The notes under the pieces: model-generated
What the model was told of the DNA's origin: nothing
What the model saw: the letters and a program-made list of their open reading frames with translations, nothing else
Databases searched by the model: none
Shown here: one piece after another, positions 57,913-64,000 of the stretch
Position numbering within the stretch: the stretch's first letter is position 1
How the letters are laid out: the number at the start of each line of letters is the position of its first letter
Program-made: the position numbers and the translations under genes
From: Camillea tinctor
Lineage: Eukaryota > Ascomycota > Sordariomycetes > Xylariales > Xylariaceae
Reading direction: 5' to 3'
Assembly: GCA_022578605.1 (NCBI GenBank)
Contig: MU394074.1
Span: 372,001-436,000, forward strand
Length of the DNA: 64,000 bases

Positions 57913-58201
57913 CAGGATTAAAGGAGGGCGTTTGGGGTATCATGATTAATTTTCTTGTTTGGTGCTACAAGTAGCAGCAAAAAGTACCAAAGGCCGTTTT
58001 GTTTCCAGTTTCAGTAGGCTATACAATAGAGTAGTAGTCTTTATGTTTGACCGAAAATATCTCGCAAATGCTATGTCCAGAGTGTAAAAATAAAAAAAAG
58101 CAAACGCCGTGCAATGCAGAGTAAAAGAAAAGAATGCAAAAAAGGGGGTGAGCCGAAATACACACTCATCCCCCCCCTCCCCCCTTTTCGAAGAAATCCT
58201 C

Positions 58202-58858
58202 CTAGACATCATCCTCCGCCTCCTCCTCTCTCTCCCTCCTCTCCTCCTCCTCCTCCTCCCTCTCCCTCACCCTCAACCCCTCCACCAGCGCCACCCCATC
58301 CATCCCGGCCGCCTCTCCCTCCCTATCCCCCTCCCCCTTATCCCCTTCCTTCGCCTTCGCCTGCGCCCGCGCCCCCGCAATCCGCTCCCGCACCAGCCTC
58401 GCGATCGCATTGTCCGTGCGCGCGTTCAGCACCTCCAGCTTGCGGTCCAGGTCGCGCCGGAGGTCCCAGTTGGGCTTGCGCGGCTGCAGCTTGAACAGGT
58501 CGATGCCCCGGTCGTCGCGCGCGTCGTCGGCCGCGCGCGCCGCCGTCTCGGCTGCGACTTCGGCGGCTTGCTCTTCGAGTGTGGGACCGGCGAGCGTCGG
58601 GGGCGCTTCGAAACCCAGCTTGGCGCCGCGCGTCGTCGCGTCGTAGTTCCGCCCCGAGAGGTGCAGCCGCGCGACGTCGGTGTCGATCGTGTCCGTGGTG
58701 TTGGTGGCGCTGGTGTTGGCGGGAGGCGAGGCTGAGCGTTCGGATTCCGGCGCGACGATCTCGTCCGCGGGTTGTTTGCGCTTGAGGGTCTTGAGCTGCG
58801 CGAGGCGGGCTTTGCGGTCGGAGGAGGCCGCGCTGAGGGCGGCGTGGGAGCTTGACAT
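58202..58858 (-). CDS. cwf18: mRNA splicing factor Cwf18/CCDC12
   Basis: Spliceosome-associated protein of the NineTeen/Cdc5 complex. Single exon, 218 residues. Family blocks in order are DRKARLAQLKTLKRKQ, the short HLSGRNYDATTRGAKLGF, and IDLFKLQPRKPNWDLRRDLD, then KLEVLNARTDNAIARLVRER. The C-terminal 50 residues are highly acidic and charged (EEEEEERREREEEAEDDV), rich in low-complexity GC-rich codons. It has no introns, which is plausible for this short gene. The dense opposite-strand open frames are shadows. Confidence 0.92.
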   Translation of the reverse strand: MSSSHAALSAASSDRKARLAQLKTLKRKQPADEIVAPESERSASPPANTSATNTTDTIDTDVARLHLSGRNYDATTRGAKLGFEAPPTLAGPTLEEQAAEVAAETAARAADDARDDRGIDLFKLQPRKPNWDLRRDLDRKLEVLNARTDNAIARLVRERIAGARAQAKAKEGDKGEGDREGEAAGMDGVALVEGLRVREREEEEEERREREEEAEDDV

Positions 58859-59502
58859 GGTGGGCGGATTGTGTGGTATGATTTTTGCGTATACTATTCG
58901 TCCCCCCCTTTTTTTTCTCTTTATTGGAGCGGTAATATGGTATTTTTCTTTTGCAGGCTGTTATGTTTGATGGTAAGGTATAGCCTGAGTAGATGGTATA
59001 GTTCTAAAGTACTTCGAGGGCGAGGTTGATGGAGATGAAAGAAAACTGTAGGTGATGGTGGTTGGTTCAGAAACGCGGCAGAGAGTTGATGCAAGATGGT
59101 AGGTAAGGTCGAATTGATGATCCCTGCAGAAAATATCCAGCACCTGCTATCGATAAGGTTGGAGCTAGTTTTAGTAGCTACGATAAGGCGATAAGCCCGA
59201 TAAGAAATTGTTATCTTTTGCGGCCAATGGAGTTGCGAACTGCTCTGCGAACTGCGACGAGAGTTATTCATTCAACTTACAACTTCGTCTATTATTTGTA
59301 TATATTCACTTCTTTTTCATATACCCGATTCCGTACTCTTCCTCTGAGAACTTATAATTATTCCTTCCTTTTCTTCTTACTTCCGAGTTAATTGCCTTTC
59401 CTTCTCGGCTCTGCACTCTCCTAGTTCCCTTATGACTTTTCATTCACCAACGCCCGTCCGACCGTTTCACCCGAGCATTGCTTGCGACAAGAAATCTTCC
59501 AT
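58859..59502. promoter_or_regulatory. Divergent promoter, Cwf18 and PPR gene
   Basis: 644 bp between divergent start codons. Pyrimidine-rich leader on the PPR side (59,285-59,420). No gene. Confidence 0.6.
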
Positions 59503-62076
59503 ATGACCTTGACGCCCTTTATATGTCGCCGATGCATATTGCGTCTGTCCAAAACCTCCCCGGCATACTTAAAACCCAGATCTTCTCAGATACATACTCG
59601 AGTTGCTCCGATACCGGACTTTCCCCTACTACAGCTCTTACAGCAAAAAGATGGACAAGCACACGAAGTTCAGCAAGAATGGGAGGAGACACAACAATCC
59701 GGAACATATGAAGCGGGAACCCAAGGCTCATTAAATGGCAGTTCAGCTGATCAGAAATGGAGTGGGACTGTGCGGAAATTCCTGCCCCGGGAACGGAACG
59801 ATGTCGAGAACATTGTTAAACAACCACAGGCCACAACCCTATATGAACTTAATGAGAAAATCACCAGGTCTCTTGGGAATTTTAGACACATCCACCAAGA
59901 CTTGATGTACATGTATGGACTGACTCACGAGGAAGCACGCCATGCTATCAGCCAGTTGGAGAAACTGCTCCGGGGATGGAACTGGGAAAGACAAGCCGTG
60001 CTGATGAAGGGGTACCATGCCTGGAAGGGAGGTTTTGCAGGAGTTTTACAGTTTGTCGATAAATCACCAGCCTCTGCCGAGTTGAAAACAAGAGAAAGCA
60101 CGGCCAGCGCGTGGTCCTCTCTTCAGAAGCAGGACCCGGCTATGTTGGAGAACGCATGGCGAAAACTAGATGAGGTTGAACGCCAGTGTCAATGGCCGGA
60201 GATGATATTGTCGGCCATGGCTGCCAACCCTGGCGGCGTAGTAGCCTTCATTCGAGCGACATTCGACCCTTCTTGGTGTCCAAGCTATGTCATTGAGGAC
60301 ACATTATATTTTCTCTTTCGTTTAGCAGCTACACTTGAAGAACGCGAGGCACGACTGAAAGAGGTTTCTGAGTTTGCCTTAAGCATCATCAGCAGCTGTC
60401 CGCCAAGATATCTAAACCTAGCGCAGATGCTGCTGCCCAAAATCTCGTCTTTGATGTCCAACTCAGATCTCGTTGGGTTTTATCAACACCTCAAGCAGAT
60501 TGAGCACCCCCTCCATCCAAATACCGAGCTTCATTTTGCGAGTCGTTTTGCCAAATCCTCAGCTCACAAAGTCAATGCTGTCCAAATACTGTGCTACCTC
60601 GCAGAGACTCCCGGCTTCAACATAAATTCCCCGGCTGCTGCGAGCGTTTGCACCTCTTTGCTTACTCTAGATGAAAACCCACCATTCCCGCTCGACGATG
60701 CCGCCCCTGACAACCTTTTCAAGTTACTTCTTGACCGCGGCTTTCGTCCGAATCTTCTCACTCTATCTGCATTAATGCGGAATTTCTGTGTCCGGGGACA
60801 TCTCGACACGGCGTGGACCATTTTTGAAATTATACTAGAGCATGGTTTCGAACCGGATGATCATGTCTATTCGATAATGCTCAATGGTGCGAAACACCAC
60901 CAACATTTTACCACCCTAAATCGGATGATACATATTATAAAGACCCGTAACGCGTGGTCCGCGTTTCTCGTGAACGACTGTCTTGACATTATTTTTCAAG
61001 AGTATGAGGCCCAGCCCGAACAAAGACGACGGCAACGAAAGGCCGCTAGCTCTTGGCGTCCCATGTTACAATGTTATGCCAAATTCTACGACTTAGCTCC
61101 GTTGCAGCACCTCACCTTTTTCCCGCTCGAGAACGCCATCGTTTCGCCTTTTCTGAAGCATGAAACACCTGTTACCAAACTAATAGAGGCATTAATTGCG
61201 CAGCCAGATGCTTTGCTTATGCACCCGGGTTCAGATACCCTAATCATTATGATGGCAGCACACATGCGGTCTATAAATGGGCCAAAGTACCTACGTCTTT
61301 ATCATAAGCACGTCGTGGAACTTATTAATAAGAAGGACCCGATTGTGGTAAAAATGGTCAGAGATCACGGGACTCTCATATTTGACATATTTATACGAGC
61401 TTTTATGCAGTTTGAAAACACCATCCCGCGTGCTCTGAAAATCGTGCAGGACATGTTAGCGAAAGCAACACTTGAGATGCAGCAAACTGGAAAAAACGTG
61501 AATTGTCCACTACCATCAGTGTCCACTTGGACAATAGTTCTCAACGGCTTTAAGAACCATAATGACACCCGTGGTTCTATGAAGGTGATCCAAATGATGA
61601 CCAAGGACGGCGGGGTAAAACCGAGTCTCATTACCTGGAATGCCCTTATTAAAGCCTTCGCCCGAAGATGCGACGTGCAGGGTGCTGTGAGGGCAATGCA
61701 ATGCTTAGAAGAAGCTGGTTTCCAGCCGAATGATCGTACCACACAAGCCTTCCACACATTACCCGCAGACGCAAGAAACTACGCCATCAAGCTGCTAGAA
61801 GCATCCCGCAAGAACTCCGCCAGGCCAGAGCAGTCTATGAGCGCCACCGAGGCCCTTATAAGGTGGTCCGCACGAATGAACCCGCTCGACAAGAACACCA
61901 GAAGGCCTGCTTGGGAGCCCGCCTTTCGACCACCTCAGCAGAACGGCACGTCCCTGACCGCCTGCTTCGAGAAAATAGCCCAGGCGCAAGAGAGATGGGC
62001 CCAGCTTGCTGCAAAGCAGGTGGGGCCTATAAAGCTAGAAAGTATTGTCCCAGCGGGGGAGCCTCGAGAAGCATGA
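59503..62076 (+). CDS. Mitochondrial pentatricopeptide repeat protein
   Basis: Large single-exon protein, 857 residues from ATG 59503; the frame opens earlier at a TTG, which is not used. The N-terminus (MTLTPFICRRCILRLSK) is basic, amphipathic and lacks acidic residues, consistent with mitochondrial import. PPR helices are clearest in the second half: LLTLSALMRNFCVRGHLDTA, then WTIFEIILEHGFEPDDHVY; WTIVLNGFKNHNDTRGSMKV, then ITWNALIKAFARRCDVQGAV and RAMQCLEEAGFQPNDRT. Several more degenerate repeats are likely between residues 250 and 500. Fungal PPR proteins of this size act in mitochondrial RNA stability, splicing or translation; which RNA is not evident. Codon use matches the core genes. 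Confidence 0.88.
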   Translation: MTLTPFICRRCILRLSKTSPAYLKPRSSQIHTRVAPIPDFPLLQLLQQKDGQAHEVQQEWEETQQSGTYEAGTQGSLNGSSADQKWSGTVRKFLPRERNDVENIVKQPQATTLYELNEKITRSLGNFRHIHQDLMYMYGLTHEEARHAISQLEKLLRGWNWERQAVLMKGYHAWKGGFAGVLQFVDKSPASAELKTRESTASAWSSLQKQDPAMLENAWRKLDEVERQCQWPEMILSAMAANPGGVVAFIRATFDPSWCPSYVIEDTLYFLFRLAATLEEREARLKEVSEFALSIISSCPPRYLNLAQMLLPKISSLMSNSDLVGFYQHLKQIEHPLHPNTELHFASRFAKSSAHKVNAVQILCYLAETPGFNINSPAAASVCTSLLTLDENPPFPLDDAAPDNLFKLLLDRGFRPNLLTLSALMRNFCVRGHLDTAWTIFEIILEHGFEPDDHVYSIMLNGAKHHQHFTTLNRMIHIIKTRNAWSAFLVNDCLDIIFQEYEAQPEQRRRQRKAASSWRPMLQCYAKFYDLAPLQHLTFFPLENAIVSPFLKHETPVTKLIEALIAQPDALLMHPGSDTLIIMMAAHMRSINGPKYLRLYHKHVVELINKKDPIVVKMVRDHGTLIFDIFIRAFMQFENTIPRALKIVQDMLAKATLEMQQTGKNVNCPLPSVSTWTIVLNGFKNHNDTRGSMKVIQMMTKDGGVKPSLITWNALIKAFARRCDVQGAVRAMQCLEEAGFQPNDRTTQAFHTLPADARNYAIKLLEASRKNSARPEQSMSATEALIRWSARMNPLDKNTRRPAWEPAFRPPQQNGTSLTACFEKIAQAQERWAQLAAKQVGPIKLESIVPAGEPREA

Positions 62077-62747
62077 TTTTGTTCTATCTAGTCGCTTCAA
62101 CGCTGCTATTTTTCTTGATGGATGTGCGTCCCGCACGCGGCTTTTTGTATGATAACCGAGGTGAAAGGCATATAAATGTTGTTACGATGATATGCCCTTG
62201 TATTTTATGTGTATATGAGAAAAGAACAGCTTGGTGTGGGAACATGGGGAGGGGTAAGGGGGCTACCTGGTTAGATAGGGTCAGATCAGACTAGAATAGA
62301 CTACCCTAGACTTTGCGTATGTGGATATCATGTCATTGGAGAAATGCGTATTGGATATAAATCAATTGATGGGGAGGGGCGGGGTTGTGATACATCCCCC
62401 CTTTCTCGGACCTAGTGCTTCCCCCTTTTCTAATCTCCGGTCAGATTTGTGTGTAAATAGACTACTACATACCAGGTTTACCCCGGACCCGGATCCGGAT
62501 GACTAACAACTGGTGACTTTCGGGATGGGAGTAATAACCCATGTCTCCTTTGAGCGGGATGTAGGTGATTGAATTATTTGAGAATGTATAATATATGATG
62601 TTTGTTCGGTTTGGTAGAGTATTTTTTGTTCCGTTTCGACGCATCGCTGTGAGTATTGTGACGAAACTGATTTACTGCATGTAATAAGTATATGTCAGGG
62701 GTTAGGAATGGATAAAGAAGGTTTTTGTATATAGGTAACGGTTAGAT
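62077..62747. other. Intergenic region
   Basis: 3' flank of the PPR gene, then about 600 bp without any AAA-ATPase core sequence, although the next gene would require one upstream. No other feature. Confidence 0.55.
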
Positions 62748-63536
62748 ATCGAACAGGCGGAGAAGATATTCCGTGCCAACATGACACGCTTACAACAGAC
62801 CGAACAGCAACAGTATGAAGCAACGCAAGACCCACCACTTTTCATCCTGGAGCAAGATGTCATGAGATTCGTTAGAGATCACTACAGCAAGCATCCAGGT
62901 TATAAAGGTGCTTGGAATAGCCGGCAGATCAGAAATGGATTCACGATAGCGGCATCTCTCGTAAGGTCCGAAGCTGAGCAGCCCGATACGATCGGTACAA
63001 ATTTTCAACCACAGCTACGGGCATCACACTTCGAACGAGTTGAAAGTTACATGGATGAGCTTGATCGCTTTCGTGCTCATGTGCTGGATGGAGACGATGC
63101 TCGTAAGGCATTTCTCAACGGAGAGCGCGATGATGATTATGAAAATCAGAAAAAGAACAAGAACGTTCCGAATACCGCGAGCCAATTCAGTCTGCCACAG
63201 TTTATGTACATGAGTCCTCAACTGCCTGCTCAGAATGGCGAAGGTGGCCCTCATCCTATTCGAACTAGCTTTGGTCAACCAGCACAATTCTCAACTCAGC
63301 CATCCGTGCTATCGAGCCACGCCCGATCTCATCTAAGTCAAACTACAGGCCAGTTTCCCATACCACAAGAAAACACAATGCCTAACATCCCTATATCGAC
63401 TCAGACCCGGGGGCCGTATATAGTGGTGGGCTCACCACCGCAGGATAGCGTACGTCGGCCGTTCGTAGAAAGTCAAAATTCGACGACAGGTCCAGGGACG
63501 TTTCAAAGCGCCTACCAACCTTCGAGTCACATTTGA
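62748..63536 (+). pseudogene. Orphan C-terminal part of a fungal AAA-ATPase
   Basis: The frame from ATG 62781 to TGA (251 codons) matches the lid and C-terminal tail of large fungal AAA+ proteins (DUF7025-type architecture): LFILEQDVMRFVRDHYSKHP followed by GAWNSRQIRNGFTIAASLV, then a Pro/Gln/Ser-rich disordered tail ending QPSSHI. Family-like sequence continues upstream of the ATG (DIEQAEKIFRANM) to a perfect-looking acceptor GGTTAG at about 62,742-62,747. This suggests a formerly spliced exon whose upstream exons with Walker A/B are absent from the 670 bp before it. It is therefore a truncated remnant, although the surviving frame is intact and could be expressed from the internal ATG. Confidence 0.65.
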
Positions 63537-63920
63537 TAGGTGTATGGCATTTCGAAACGTCTGGGACGAGGGGTCTGATTGTGTATGTGTGTTTGGGTAG
63601 GGGGAGGGGGCTATCGTGTCTGAAGCGAGTTGGCTAGGTAGTCTTAATGCTTGCAGTGTGAACATGGAGGGCAGAGGCTCTTACTTTCCTAAGTTTACAG
63701 CAGCAGGAGGAACATGACATATTATGATAATGAAATTTCCATTTCACGCTATATTTACTTTTTTGCAAAGTTATTGGTTATCGTTCATAAGTTATATAGC
63801 CCATATTAGACAGATTACCTAATAACATCTAACAATCAGAAGATTGATTGAAATGCTGCACTCCGTAGCTGTCCAAACACATAGCGGAGTGAGGTACGTA
63901 CCCCGAACCCTATTGTTTTG
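63537..63920. other. Gene-free 3' flank
   Basis: AT-rich sequence between the AAA fragment and hairpin-repeat copy D. No gene seen. Confidence 0.5.
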
Positions 63921-63966
63921 TCACGGCTATATAAGAGCTAATTGTTAAAGATAATTGACATATGTA
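63921..63966 (-). repeat. Dispersed hairpin repeat, copy D (reverse orientation)
   Basis: On the minus strand this matches copy A closely. The 3' flank GCTCTTATATAGCCGTGACA-type block differs from copy A by a single base in 20, and ACATATG precedes the stem. The stem itself is partly degraded. It lies at the very end of the window. Confidence 0.65.
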
Positions 63967-64000
63967 TTTTGTCTCTACATGTTTACATGTTTGCTTCATT

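Noticed and set aside
59482..59502. Upstream start of the PPR gene
   Set aside because: The codon at 59482 is TTG; ATG 59503 gives a good mitochondrial presequence.
1..64000. CRISPR arrays, rRNA genes or bacterial-type operons
   Set aside because: None seen. Introns, spacing and gene content are fungal nuclear.

Overview
The window is nuclear DNA from a filamentous ascomycete (Pezizomycotina; Sordariomycetes-like, genus not resolvable). The evidence is many short introns (about 50-100 bp, GTRNGT donors, CTRAY-type branch sites, YAG acceptors), an ascomycete-type laccase with the DSGL C-terminal plug, a NEP1-like protein, a MIC12 gene with its usual tiny first exon, and a fungal zinc-knuckle/RS protein. 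I rebuilt most genes exon by exon and used frame closure across introns as the check.

The window has two compartments. Positions 1 to about 41,000 form an AT-rich, gene-poor accessory region. It holds a frame-broken cytidine-deaminase-fold gene, a CYP65-like P450 (2216-4068), a decayed FAD monooxygenase (about 6560-7550), an intact FAD monooxygenase (10353-12050), a small Gly/Ser-rich ORF, a possible small Cys-rich ORF, an MFS transporter (14765-16885), a Thr-rich secreted protein (21660-23164), a laccase (26587-28729) tail-to-tail with a DOMON-cytochrome b561 protein (29272-30918), a secreted PLC-like phosphodiesterase (32364-33389), a NEP1-like protein (37726-38563) and a disrupted UbiA-family gene (38834-39882). 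The P450, both monooxygenases, the transporter and the UbiA relic look like an eroding specialised-metabolism neighbourhood. Laccase, b561 protein, PLC-like protein and NLP suit a plant-tissue or plant-debris lifestyle. Long stretches between these genes have no recognisable coding content.

Positions from about 41,000 to 62,000 form a GC-richer, gene-dense core with alternating strands: a possibly N-myristoylated His/Arg/Ser-rich protein, MIC12, mitochondrial ribosomal protein bL17m, UTP25, eIF3f, an R3H-SUZ protein, a zinc-knuckle/RS protein, Cwf18/CCDC12 and a mitochondrial PPR protein. Several are divergently paired over short shared promoters. Accessory character returns at 62.1-64 kb, with an orphan C-terminal piece of a fungal AAA-ATPase.

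The most unusual signal is a dispersed hairpin repeat of about 45 bp. It has four diverged copies (9274-9320, 18190-18230, 35584-35628, and 63921-63966 on the minus strand), a compensatory stem change, and a conserved TATATAG-type 3' flank. It matches no feature type I can name. Other notable points are in-frame stops and frameshifts in the UbiA and monooxygenase relics, a one-base homopolymer frameshift in the otherwise well-conserved UTP25 gene, and an inverted-repeat element at 8525-8831.
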